Assembly: GCA_903875675.1 (NCBI GenBank)
Contig: CAIQXC010000046.1
Location: forward strand, 1 to 35,881
Direction of reading: 5' to 3'
Source of the DNA: Akkermansiaceae bacterium
GTDB taxonomy: Bacteria > Verrucomicrobiota > Verrucomicrobiia > Verrucomicrobiales > Akkermansiaceae
DNA length: 35,881 bases
Below are positions 1-6,715 of this stretch, in pieces (the first letter of the stretch is position 1; every line of letters starts with the position of its first letter). The notes under the pieces were generated by a model that saw only the letters and a list, made by a program, of their open reading frames with translations, had not been told where the DNA came from and ran no database searches. The position numbers and the translations under genes are program-made.

Positions 1-750
1 CAATTGCCGGGCGAGCTGGTTGATCGTCAGTTCGCCGCCATAGCCGGCATTGAACACGCCGCTGACACCTGGTGTCTGGGCGGCAAAGGTGAGGGCACCG
101 ACGATATCCTTCACGTAGATGAAATCGCGCGTCTGTTCGCCATCTCCGAAGACCGTGATGTCCTCATTGCGCAGCGCCTGTTCGATGAAAATGGGCACAG
201 CGGCGGCATAGGCCCCCTTGGGATCCTGGCGCGGACCAAACACGTTGAAAAAACGCAGTGCTGCGGTCTGAAGACGGTCTTCGCGCTGATAGAGGTCGAG
301 GTAGTATTCGCCGTCGAGTTTGGTGATGGCATACGGGCTCCTGGGTTCCGGCAACATCGTCTCCACTTTAGGAACCGTCGGATTATCCCCATAGACGGCT
401 GCCGAAGATGCAAGCACTAGCTTCTTTACCCCCGCGTTGGCCGCCGCTTCCAGCACCGTGAGCAGGCCACTGACGTTGATCTCAACGCACTCGGCAGGCT
501 TGGCCATCGATTCCGGCACACTCACCAGGGCAGCGAGGTGAAACACATAATCGACGCCATGCATGGCTTGTTCGACCAACCCCCGATCAGTGACCGACCC
601 CTCAATGAATGTATGCTTGAGGCCGTTGAGGTTGTGCCGATAGCCACTTCGCAAATTATCCAGCACACGAATTTCGTCCGCAAGCTCCTGATAGTGCTCG
701 ACCAGATGGGAACCAATGAAGCCACTGCCGCCAGTGATTAGAACGTTCAT
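1..750 (-). CDS. NAD-dependent epimerase/dehydratase, UDP-sugar 4-epimerase-like (partial, C-terminus outside window)
   Basis: An extended short-chain dehydrogenase read from the ATG at 748-750 to the window edge, 250 codons without a stop. The N-terminus has the Rossmann motif GGSGFIGSH (residues 7-15). The catalytic pair is in SPYAITK (Tyr140 and Lys144), with the upstream Ser in LASSAAVYGD. RFFNVFGPRQDPKGAYAA and FGDGEQTRDFIYVKD are typical of UDP-glucose or UDP-GlcNAc 4-epimerases of the GalE/WbpP group. It probably supplies a nucleotide sugar to the EPS pathway in the cytoplasm. It lies downstream of the nucleotidyltransferase, 115 bp away, and may share its transcript. No clear Shine-Dalgarno precedes the ATG. 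It resembles the epimerase at 20767-21876. Substrate and exact reaction are inferred; a dehydratase cannot be excluded. Confidence 0.9.
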   Translation of the reverse strand, partial: MNVLITGGSGFIGSHLVEHYQELADEIRVLDNLRSGYRHNLNGLKHTFIEGSVTDRGLVEQAMHGVDYVFHLAALVSVPESMAKPAECVEINVSGLLTVLEAAANAGVKKLVLASSAAVYGDNPTVPKVETMLPEPRSPYAITKLDGEYYLDLYQREDRLQTAALRFFNVFGPRQDPKGAYAAAVPIFIEQALRNEDITVFGDGEQTRDFIYVKDIVGALTFAAQTPGVSGVFNAGYGGELTINQLARQL

Positions 751-865
751 GAATTTACTACTAAATGTGTTAGGTTATAAGTGGAAGACAAAGGAAAAAG
801 CGCTCGTCGCAGCCAAACGGCACTGGATTCTCTTGTCCCGCAGCGCGGCAATCTTCTGCCTATGT

Positions 866-1777
866 TCAACCTAGCATTTCCGGGTACTCCCCGGCGGCGA
901 TGAGCTGTTGGATGGAAGCCACCACGTGCGGCTTGTCGTCTGGGTAGGTTACACCGAACCAATGGCTGCTAGTCGGAATGACCGTGCAATCCGCCTGATC
1001 GGAACGGATTAGGCAATCAACGATGGTCGGAATATAGTACTCGGATTTCTCTGCCTGGCCATGCGCCTCTAGGAACTGACTGAAACCGGCCTCAAGCTGA
1101 TCAAAAAAAACGCGACCGAAAGCCCAGAAATTCATCGAGACCGGGCCGCTTTCTGCGATTGGCTTGCGCTTGCCGTCAAGGGCAGTGCCGCGCACAACCC
1201 CATCGGCTTCGCGCAGAATACTGACGTATTCCTCAACACCGGTGAGCAGCCCATCAGAGTTCGTGCTGCAAATGCCCCGATTGACATCCCCATGGTCGGA
1301 GAGCGTGTTGACTAATGGGTAGCCAATCATGGCATAATGGGCTTTGCCATCTGCGGCGGGTGCCTGGGCAAGAAAGGTAGCGGCTCGCTGATAGGCGTCG
1401 CGCCCATAAAAGTCGTCGGCATTGATAACAGCAAAGGGTTCATTGACCAGTGCACGGGCAGCCCGGACAGCGTGGGTAGTACCCCACGGCTTGCTGCGCC
1501 CAGCCGGCACACTGAAAGGGGCTGGCAAGTCATCAAGGCGTTGGAACGCGTAGTCCACTGCGATACGGCCCGCAAAGCGCGAACCGATGCCATCTCGGAA
1601 TGCCTCGGCGAAATCCTCGCGGATGATGAAAATCACCCGCCCGAAGCCGGCACGGATGGCGTCGAACACCGAATAGTCGAGCACTGTCTCGCCGTTAGGG
1701 CCCATTGGATCAATTTGTTTGAGGCCGCCGTAGCGCGAGCCCATGCCAGCGGCGAGAACAAGAAGGGTTGGTTGCAT
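866..1777 (-). CDS. Sugar nucleotidyltransferase (NTP_transferase family)
   Basis: A 303-residue protein from the ATG at 1775-1777. A longer frame opens at a TTG at 1855, but the family starts directly before the nucleotide loop, which supports the internal ATG. The signature AAGMGSRYGGLKQ (about residues 9-21) is the pyrophosphorylase nucleotide-binding loop. INADDFYG holds the metal-binding Asp region. Such enzymes transfer a nucleotidyl group from NTP to a sugar 1-phosphate, giving an activated sugar. The base and sugar used cannot be told from sequence. It lies in a minus-strand run with the export lipoprotein and small membrane protein upstream and the 4-epimerase downstream, which fits nucleotide-sugar supply for EPS. 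An A8 run in the gene (around 1103-1110) leaves the frame intact. Confidence 0.85.
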   Translation of the reverse strand: MQPTLLVLAAGMGSRYGGLKQIDPMGPNGETVLDYSVFDAIRAGFGRVIFIIREDFAEAFRDGIGSRFAGRIAVDYAFQRLDDLPAPFSVPAGRSKPWGTTHAVRAARALVNEPFAVINADDFYGRDAYQRAATFLAQAPAADGKAHYAMIGYPLVNTLSDHGDVNRGICSTNSDGLLTGVEEYVSILREADGVVRGTALDGKRKPIAESGPVSMNFWAFGRVFFDQLEAGFSQFLEAHGQAEKSEYYIPTIVDCLIRSDQADCTVIPTSSHWFGVTYPDDKPHVVASIQQLIAAGEYPEMLG

Positions 1778-1871
1778 CTGATATTGGGTGGTTGGGATGT
1801 GCGGCTTCGTCACAAAAGCCACGCGCCTTATGAGCGTGCATAGCGATTTGCGCAATCCATTTTTGAACCAC

Positions 1872-2048
1872 TCAGCGACGATTCTGCGTGGCGGCGGGGG
1901 GGCTAGGCGGTGTCAAGGATCCAGCGGCGGGATGAGCATCTTTTCGCGTGAATTCGCTGGAGTCGCTCAAATACCACAGAAACCCAGCACCGACGATGAT
2001 GGTGAACAAGACTAAAACCACGAATGCCAAGCCAAAGAAGGATTTCAC
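1872..2048 (-). CDS. Small single-pass membrane protein, GTG start, probably leaderless
   Basis: A 58-residue frame read from a GTG at 2046-2048 to TGA at 1872-1874. It begins VKSFFGLAFVVLVLF (V read as Met), giving one strong membrane helix at residues 4-27. A short polar and Pro/Ala-rich tail follows, ending TQNRR. I do not recognise the family. Support comes from the membrane helix and from an almost ideal sigma-70 promoter (-35 at 2077-2082, -10 at 2055-2060) placed so that transcription would begin at or next to the GTG. No Shine-Dalgarno is possible in that case. It sits between the export lipoprotein and the nucleotidyltransferase on the same strand. A small helper or anchor in the envelope is possible but unproven. 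Confidence 0.6.
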   Translation of the reverse strand: MKSFFGLAFVVLVLFTIIVGAGFLWYLSDSSEFTRKDAHPAAGSLTPPSPPAATQNRR

Positions 2049-2054
2049 CAGGCA

Positions 2055-2082
2055 ATTATACCCCGCGGGGTCTGCGCGTCAA
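2055..2082 (-). promoter_or_regulatory. Sigma-70-type promoter of the small membrane protein gene
   Basis: On the minus strand, TTGACG (2077-2082) and TATAAT (2055-2060) are separated by 16 bp: five of six and six of six matches to the housekeeping consensus. Only 6 bp lie between the -10 box and the GTG at 2048, so the predicted start of transcription is the start codon itself. The spacer contains the perfect 10-bp palindrome CCCCGCGGGG at 2061-2070, which could be an operator or may be chance. Confidence 0.7.
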
Positions 2083-2169
2083 GCCAATGCAAATCCGTCC
2101 GAAAATCACCGCACTGCGCCAGCACGCCGCTGCTGGCATCGGTGCCTCAGTCCCCCGCCTCCAATCCCA

Positions 2170-2820
2170 TCACCAAAAACTCTGTTTCACATAGACAACG
2201 TCGAATGCCCTCACATAAAACGGAATGCTCTCTGAACCACCAAGGGTTTCATTCATGTCCAGCACGTAGCGCCGACTCTTGCCCTCCTGGTTCCTCAAAA
2301 TGAGCACTTGCTTCGGATTCGCAAGTTTGGTGAATCCGCCCGCCTCCATCACCGCTTCAAGTGCCGTCATGGGCCGGTCCAGCGGAATCTTGCCAGGCCG
2401 AAGCACTTCGCCAGATACGTACACGCCGGCTGCGGCACCGGCTAGGGACACCACCACTGTCGAGTCCTGCAAATGGGGTTGGTACAGAGTGCTCAATTGC
2501 TGCTGCAGTCCGGTAATGGTCTTGCCGGCAGCACTCACGTCGCCGACCGTCGGCAGGCTGACCCTGCCGTTAGGCTGGATCTTTTGCTTGGTGCTCAACT
2601 CGGGAGCGCCCGAAAATATCACATTGATCACGTCGCCGGGCGCAAGATTACCACTTGGCATTGAGACTGATGCCTCGGCCGGAACTGGCCCGGCTGACTG
2701 CATATCACCGCATCCCACCATTGCGGATCCCGCGATTAAGACGATAATCCACCACAAACAGGTCGTCAACCACCGTCGAAACTCAACCGTCAAAAAATCC
2801 TGGTTTATCATGTGTTCCAT
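2170..2820 (-). CDS. Polysaccharide export lipoprotein (Poly_export/SLBB, Wza-like)
   Basis: An outer-membrane EPS export protein. Read from the ATG at 2818-2820 it has 216 residues. The frame stays open to an ATG at 2898, but that would put 26 polar residues before the signal peptide; the ATG at 2811 is another option. The hydrophobic stretch TTCLWWIIVLIAGSAMVGC ends in a lipobox-like cysteine. A Poly_export domain follows (LAPGDVINVIFSG to VVVSLAG), then an SLBB domain (GVYVSGEVLRPGKIPL to QVLILRN) ending near the C-terminus. It should form or line the export channel for the polymer built by the genes to the right. No Wzz/Wzc-type partner is visible in the window. It is divergent from the beta-helix gene at 3128. 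Confidence 0.88.
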   Translation of the reverse strand: MEHMINQDFLTVEFRRWLTTCLWWIIVLIAGSAMVGCGDMQSAGPVPAEASVSMPSGNLAPGDVINVIFSGAPELSTKQKIQPNGRVSLPTVGDVSAAGKTITGLQQQLSTLYQPHLQDSTVVVSLAGAAAGVYVSGEVLRPGKIPLDRPMTALEAVMEAGGFTKLANPKQVLILRNQEGKSRRYVLDMNETLGGSESIPFYVRAFDVVYVKQSFW

Positions 2821-2894
2821 CCATGTTTCCACTCCGTCGGCCATGCCATTCATACGTTTGCCTTCATCTGCCATGTCATGCTTCATTTTTGTTA

Positions 2895-2923
2895 TCATAA
2901 TTGCATTAGGTGAATTTTCTCCT
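2895..2923 (-). promoter_or_regulatory. Shine-Dalgarno plus three-codon upstream ORF before the export gene frame
   Basis: On the minus strand an AGGAG (2919-2923) lies 12 bases before ATG CAA TTA TGA (2895-2906), an ORF of Met-Gln-Leu. Its stop overlaps the ATG at 2896-2898 that opens the export lipoprotein frame (ATGA). This could couple translation or act as a leader; it may also be chance. The preferred start of the export protein is further inside, so the role is uncertain. Confidence 0.3.
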
Positions 2924-3060
2924 GAACATCAGCAACAGTAGGGAATTTATGCGAGGATTGCCAGCAAATCTTTTCCTTCTGGGAATAAATGCAAGCGAGG
3001 CAACTCCTCAAACCCATGCCGAAAAACATGAAGGCAAACAATATTTATTGGTTCAACTGG

Positions 3061-3076
3061 CCAAGAAAGTTCTTGG
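3061..3076. promoter_or_regulatory. Perfect 7-2-7 inverted repeat between divergent genes
   Basis: CCAAGAAAGTTCTTGG is a perfect inverted repeat with 7-bp arms and a 2-bp centre. It lies in the 229-bp gap between the export lipoprotein frame (minus) and the beta-helix gene (plus), 52 bp before the ATG at 3128. The geometry fits a dimeric regulator site. No regulator is assigned. I see no other clear promoter in the gap. Confidence 0.4.
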
Positions 3077-3127
3077 ATTAGCATTCAAACCCTGTAACTT
3101 GGCAATTGACTTAGCCTTCTACAAACC

Positions 3128-4594
3128 ATGAAAATTAGATATTCCGTATTGTCCTCCCTGCTCTCAATGATGACCTCCGTCAGCCATGCAGGAACCGTAA
3201 CCACCACCAACGACAGCGGCACGGGCTCCCTGCGGGATGTCTTGGGTACCGCAATCGACAACGATGCTATCGAATTCTCGCCGCTTCTGAACGGCGCGAC
3301 TATCACTCTGAGTTCCGGCTCACTCAATATCACGGCCCTCAAGCTTACGCTCGATGCCTCCGCGCTTCCCTCCGGCATCACCCTGAGTGCCAACAACAGT
3401 TCCCGCATCTTCACCATCACAGCCAACGCCGACGTTACGCTACGCTCGCTGCATCTTCACAATGGACGCGCTGTCGGTGGCAATGGCGGAGGACTCTTTG
3501 CATTGTCAAGCCATCTGGTGCTTGAAGCCTGTTCGATCAAGGATTGTGTTAGTGATTTCGATGGCGGCGGCCTCTGGGGCAATGGTATCACAGGCAGCAT
3601 CCAGCGTTGCATAATCTCAGGAAATCAAGCAAGCGGCTTTGGGGGGGGGGTCTTCCTCATAGGCATTAACGGAACCAAATCCTTGGACATCTCGAGTTCG
3701 CAGATCTCGGGCAATCTGGCTCCGTTCGGTGGTGGGATCTACAATCTAATGGCTAACCCAACACTGTCCAACTGTAGCATCCAAGGGAATTCCGGCAGCG
3801 GAATGCGAAGTGAAATCGCCTCCCATCCGATTCTGCGAAACTGCATCATTTGGGGCAACACGATGAGCGGAGGATCCATCGCCGCCAGCCAACTCAACAA
3901 CACCGGAGATTCTCACCCGGATGTAACCTACTCCCTCATCGAAGGTGCCTCCGACTCTGGCAGTTTCAGGGATGGCAATCTAGTGACCTGGGGAGTAGGA
4001 AATCTCGACGGAGGCTTGACTGCCAATGATCCTGGATTTGTCCATGCATTGGGCGGGTCGAATGCCCCGAACCCTACAGCCGATCTGCGGGTTTTCACAG
4101 GTTCGCCCTGTTTGAATATAGGCAACAGTGACTTTTGCACCACGGCCAAAGATCTCGCAGGGTCCCAACGAACTCAGGGCCTCACCACCACCCTTGGGGC
4201 ATTTGAAGGTGCCTATGAGTCGTTCTCCCACCTTTACCCGGCCCTAGATCCCGAAGCAGATCAAAATGGTAACGGACTGAAGAATTTCACCGAGTACGCC
4301 CTCGGCATCGACCCAATCAGTCCAGTCGCCACAGTAGATCTGCCCATATTGGCAATCAAGGATGGTACATTCTATCTTACCACCACCCGGCGTAGCAATG
4401 GGATTGATATCGTGCCGTTGCTGGAAACCTCCACCAGTCTGGATCCGTCGTCTTGGGTGCCCATGATCCAAGATGTTGACTACCAGGCCGACTCAATCAC
4501 AACGATCTCCCCTGACCGACAACAGGTTGTTATCAAACTACTTGCTAGTGATCCAGCCCGCTTCTTCCGTCAGGGATTCACAGATGGAAGTTAA
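3128..4594 (+). CDS. Secreted right-handed beta-helix protein with verrucomicrobial C-terminal tail
   Basis: 488 residues with a signal peptide (MKIRYSVLSSLLSMMTSVSHA). The N-terminal NDSGTGSLRDVL is the CSLREA-like start of many secreted beta-helix proteins. Repeating strands follow, with glycine-rich turns such as GGNGGGLF, FDGGGLWGNG, ISGNQASGFGGGVF and FGGGIYN (residues about 110-270), typical of right-handed parallel beta-helix or polymorphic-outer-membrane-type repeats. The C-terminus carries DQNGNGLKNFTEYALGIDP and a roughly 80-residue domain ending ARFFRQGF. No VPDSG signal is present. It is probably a surface or matrix protein; enzymatic activity on polysaccharide is possible but no catalytic site is evident. 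A G10 run lies inside the repeat region. It is divergent from the export gene and convergent with the VPDSG gene at 4727. Confidence 0.82.
   Translation: MKIRYSVLSSLLSMMTSVSHAGTVTTTNDSGTGSLRDVLGTAIDNDAIEFSPLLNGATITLSSGSLNITALKLTLDASALPSGITLSANNSSRIFTITANADVTLRSLHLHNGRAVGGNGGGLFALSSHLVLEACSIKDCVSDFDGGGLWGNGITGSIQRCIISGNQASGFGGGVFLIGINGTKSLDISSSQISGNLAPFGGGIYNLMANPTLSNCSIQGNSGSGMRSEIASHPILRNCIIWGNTMSGGSIAASQLNNTGDSHPDVTYSLIEGASDSGSFRDGNLVTWGVGNLDGGLTANDPGFVHALGGSNAPNPTADLRVFTGSPCLNIGNSDFCTTAKDLAGSQRTQGLTTTLGAFEGAYESFSHLYPALDPEADQNGNGLKNFTEYALGIDPISPVATVDLPILAIKDGTFYLTTTRRSNGIDIVPLLETSTSLDPSSWVPMIQDVDYQADSITTISPDRQQVVIKLLASDPARFFRQGFTDGS
3641..3650 (+). repeat. G10 homopolymer inside the beta-helix coding region
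   Basis: Ten consecutive G residues encode Gly-Gly-Gly in GFGGGVF. The frame is open at this length. A change of one base would truncate the protein, so the tract could support slipped-strand phase variation, or could be a sequencing weak spot. Confidence 0.8.
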
Positions 4595-4653
4595 AACCGG
4601 CGAGCATCAAGCATCCGCGTGCAGACTTCGTGAGAGTCTGAGACTAATCAGAT

Positions 4654-4689
4654 AAAAAAAACCGGGCAGGAATCTAAATCCCTGTCCGG
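4654..4689 (-). terminator. Rho-independent terminator of the VPDSG-CTERM gene at 4727-5281
   Basis: Read on the minus strand, CCGGACAGG (4681-4689) pairs with CCTGCCCGG (4662-4670), nine base pairs with one G-U, around a 10-base loop. A run of eight T residues follows (4654-4661). It starts 37 bp after the stop codon of the VPDSG gene. A second hairpin at 4622-4641 (CAGACT/AGTCTG) has no T run and may serve the convergent plus-strand gene. Confidence 0.8.
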
Positions 4690-4726
4690 CTTGAAAGTTA
4701 CGGCAAAAAGTTGCTTTACGCGCAAT

Positions 4727-5281
4727 TCAATGTTTGCCGAGCTTGCGACGAACACCGTAAAGACTCAGCAGCGAGAACCCGAACAAGGCCATCGTGGTGC
4801 CACCATCGGGGACCGCCTCAGTGCTGGAAGAGAAGCGAAACGCAGTGCCGGATCCAGTCTGAGTGGAAAAGTCCCATGTACCGACGGTGGGCTCAAAGCC
4901 ATTACCACTAACCGTCCCAGTGCCGCTTACCCAAAGCGCTTTGGACGTTTGGAATTGTATAGCCGAGGACGTAAGATCGAATGTGAATCCACCACACGTC
5001 CATAACGGCGTTACCGACCCCGAGGTAAAAGCCCAACCATCCGTGAAGGCCGCTGGAGCATGATTACTCACAAACGCAGCGAAATCTCCGGTAATCGGAG
5101 GACCAGCCTCAACACCGCTCCAAGTTATGACCTTCGTCGCCAAGGCCAAATTTGAGTTGTCAAGATTTGCTTGTCCATCGAAGGAAATCAAGCCACTGAT
5201 GAACGCGGCATTTGCCGTAGACCCGAGCGCCAATGCAATCAGCAGAGACGCGCTAAACTTTGAACAGTAACGAATTTTCAC
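4727..5281 (-). CDS. VPDSG-CTERM (VPDGG variant) secreted cargo protein
   Basis: 184 residues from a GTG at 5279-5281; no ATG is suitably placed. A signal peptide runs to about STANA. The body (FISGLISFDGQANL to TAFRFSSSTEA) is a small beta-rich domain seen in many PEP-CTERM-type proteins, of unknown function. The C-terminus is a sorting signal: VPDGGTTMALFGFSLLSLYG, then RRKLGKH, i.e. motif, membrane helix and basic end. The usual Ser of VPDSG is Gly here. The exosortase at 17867 should cleave this region and hand the protein to the outer surface or EPS matrix. A near-perfect sigma-54 promoter lies upstream (5353-5370) and a terminator downstream, so it is a single-gene transcript, probably under PrsK/PrsR control. 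Confidence 0.88.
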   Translation of the reverse strand: MKIRYCSKFSASLLIALALGSTANAAFISGLISFDGQANLDNSNLALATKVITWSGVEAGPPITGDFAAFVSNHAPAAFTDGWAFTSGSVTPLWTCGGFTFDLTSSAIQFQTSKALWVSGTGTVSGNGFEPTVGTWDFSTQTGSGTAFRFSSSTEAVPDGGTTMALFGFSLLSLYGVRRKLGKH

Positions 5282-5352
5282 TGGAATAGTTTGTTGTTTG
5301 GATTGAGCTAGGGATTCTCCCGAAAGTGGGTGACTTGCTCTCGATAGATTTC

Positions 5353-5370
5353 AAGCAAAAGCCGTGCCAG
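5353..5370 (-). promoter_or_regulatory. Sigma-54 (-24/-12) promoter of the VPDGG cargo gene
   Basis: The minus strand reads CTGGCACGGCTTTTGCTT-G, matching the sigma-54 consensus TGGCACG-N4-TTGCT with exact GG-N10-GC spacing (GG at 5367-5368, GC at 5355-5356). Transcription should start near 5343, giving a leader of about 62 bases before the GTG at 5281. PrsR, a sigma-54 activator encoded at 9983-11413, is the obvious candidate activator. Confidence 0.88.
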
Positions 5371-5457
5371 AAGATTCATACATACTTGTATACCTCTGAT
5401 TGTTAATGATTTAGGGCTATCTAATATATTCCAATTGATATCGGATGCATGCCGTAT

Positions 5458-5490
5458 GGAAAGATTCTCATCAAAATGTGTAAACATATC
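5458..5490. promoter_or_regulatory. Candidate PrsR enhancer element, copy 1
   Basis: GGAAAGATTC is followed after 7 bp by AATGTGTAAACATATC. A near-copy lies at 6679-6709. The second block begins exactly 194 bp before the start codon of each cargo gene. Here it is roughly 115-150 bp before the predicted sigma-54 transcription start, the usual range for enhancer-binding activators. Assignment to PrsR is inference. Confidence 0.5.
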
Positions 5491-5542
5491 CGACACAAAT
5501 GCAGTTGGAACGAACTAAAGATTTATCACATCCCATATATAT

Positions 5543-5570
5543 CAGGATGACGGCTTCCGCCGCCATCCTG
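5543..5570 (-). other. 12-bp stem hairpin with GGAA tetraloop
   Basis: As minus-strand RNA, CAGGATGGCGGC and GCCGTCATCCTG pair over 12 bp (one G-U) around a GGAA (GNRA) tetraloop. On the plus strand the same position is an A-C mismatch, so the structure favours minus-strand RNA. It starts about 48 bp after the stop of the choice-of-anchor L gene. There is no T run, so it may stabilise the 3' end or act as a factor-dependent terminator. Confidence 0.5.
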
Positions 5571-5618
5571 TATGTAATTCCTTGGTTGAATGAAAACACA
5601 CTGCCACCGTGGGCAGCT

Positions 5619-6500
5619 TCAGGCCGATTTCAGCTTGCGGTTAAGCCCAGCCAGAACAAGCATGGTCAATGCCAAAAGGGAGACCGTGGTCCCGGAATCG
5701 GGCACTGAGGGATTGGTTCCGGGGTTACCACTGCCGGCGTGAAGATTGGAAATAAATATCCCGCTATCCAGGATATGGTCATTCACGTCTGCAAGCTCAA
5801 AAATGAGCGTATGAGCTCCAGCTGAGAGATTTGTTGCAGTAAACGTCGTCAAAGCCAAAAGGCCGTGCGGATCGGCGAACGCCGTATTGGTATCGTCGGT
5901 GGTCAACGCACTCGCGAAGGTGTTACCCACCTGAACCGCGTTATTGCTGGAGTCGAAGACAATCTGATCGATAGTCGAAGTTCCGTCCAAGAATGCCACG
6001 AAAGCGTCTGTGAAATTGCTTGTGTACTCTGGAAATTCGACTGAGCCGAAAATGAATTGGAAACCGATCTGGCTGGCGGCAGCCAAGGTAAAACAAACTT
6101 GAAGAGCGGCCACGTCATTGGAGTTGCTGAAGTTTGTGATGTGTCCGGGACCGTAGGCATTGAATTCGGTCGTCCCACCAACTCCCGTGTTGGTGCTCGG
6201 CGTGGTATAGGCCGCCTGCAAGCCGTTATTAGACATTGGTGTGACCTGCAAGGCTTGACCGGTCGACATGACAATACCATCCCCGATAGTGACAGGGAAG
6301 GAAGCAAACCCCGAATAGCTCCCAAACTGACTATCTGCCCCATTGATCACGTTTGCCGAAGTGATTGACAGTCCACCACCTCCTCCTAGCGAGGTCGAGA
6401 GTACAGCAGAACTTGTGGTTTGGACAATTGTCAGACCCGAGGCCATATTTACGGCAATGATCGGACAGATTACAGATGTTAATGCCTCAATGATTTTCAT
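5619..6500 (-). CDS. VPDSG-CTERM protein with choice-of-anchor L-like domain
   Basis: 293 residues from the ATG at 6498-6500. After an N-terminal hydrophobic export signal, the body has the hallmarks of the choice-of-anchor L domain: DGIVMSTGQA, FIFGSVEFPEYTSNFTDAFVAF, and HTLIFELADVNDHILDSGIF. The C-terminus is a complete sorting signal: VPDSGTTVSLLALTMLVLAG, then NRKLKSA. It is expected to be cut by the exosortase at 17867. The adhesive or structural role is unknown. It lies 215 bp downstream of prsT. No clear sigma-54 promoter is visible before it, although it shares the upstream element at 6679-6709 with the other cargo gene. Confidence 0.9.
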   Translation of the reverse strand: MKIIEALTSVICPIIAVNMASGLTIVQTTSSAVLSTSLGGGGGLSITSANVINGADSQFGSYSGFASFPVTIGDGIVMSTGQALQVTPMSNNGLQAAYTTPSTNTGVGGTTEFNAYGPGHITNFSNSNDVAALQVCFTLAAASQIGFQFIFGSVEFPEYTSNFTDAFVAFLDGTSTIDQIVFDSSNNAVQVGNTFASALTTDDTNTAFADPHGLLALTTFTATNLSAGAHTLIFELADVNDHILDSGIFISNLHAGSGNPGTNPSVPDSGTTVSLLALTMLVLAGLNRKLKSA

Positions 6501-6678
6501 AGTCGTTGGGTGAGTCGGGCTCTACATCGCATCTACCGACCGATCATATTGGAAGAACCACTTATACCGAAAATTCGAAATGAATGTATGCGAGAGAATC
6601 GGATTCAAACATTATTCGATTATTGCACGTGACTTATAGACTCGATAGGAGCTATAAGTTGGCATTTCGACACATGGC

Positions 6679-6709
6679 GGAAGATTCCCAATCAATGGGT
6701 AAACATACC
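6679..6709. promoter_or_regulatory. Candidate PrsR enhancer element, copy 2
   Basis: GGAAGATTC is followed after 6 bp by AATGGGTAAACATACC, matching the element at 5458-5490 in both blocks. The second block starts exactly 194 bp before the ATG of the choice-of-anchor L gene and ends just after the prsT stop codon (6716-6718). It probably belongs to the promoter region of the cargo gene. Confidence 0.5.
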
Positions 6710-6715
6710 TGAAAT

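Larger units (their letters stand above)
5282..5618. other. 337-bp intergenic region between the two VPDSG cargo genes
   Basis: No convincing gene is seen here. It holds the sigma-54 promoter (5353-5370), the upstream element shared with the other cargo gene (5458-5490) and a strong hairpin (5543-5570). A 62-codon minus-strand frame at 5308-5496 overlaps the promoter, lacks recognisable features and is judged spurious. Confidence 0.7.

Noticed and set aside
2910-3131. 73-codon plus-strand ORF before the beta-helix gene
   Set aside because: It has no start signal or protein features, overlaps the palindrome and ends inside the next gene start.
4622-4641. Hairpin CAGACT/AGTCTG after the beta-helix gene as an intrinsic terminator
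   Set aside because: No T run follows on the plus strand; only six base pairs.
5308-5496. 62-codon minus-strand ORF
   Set aside because: It overlaps the sigma-54 promoter and upstream element and has no recognisable protein features.
6501-6693. Sigma-54 promoter for the choice-of-anchor L gene
   Set aside because: I searched the minus strand for GG-N10-GC with TGGCA or TTGC cores and found none, despite the shared upstream element.
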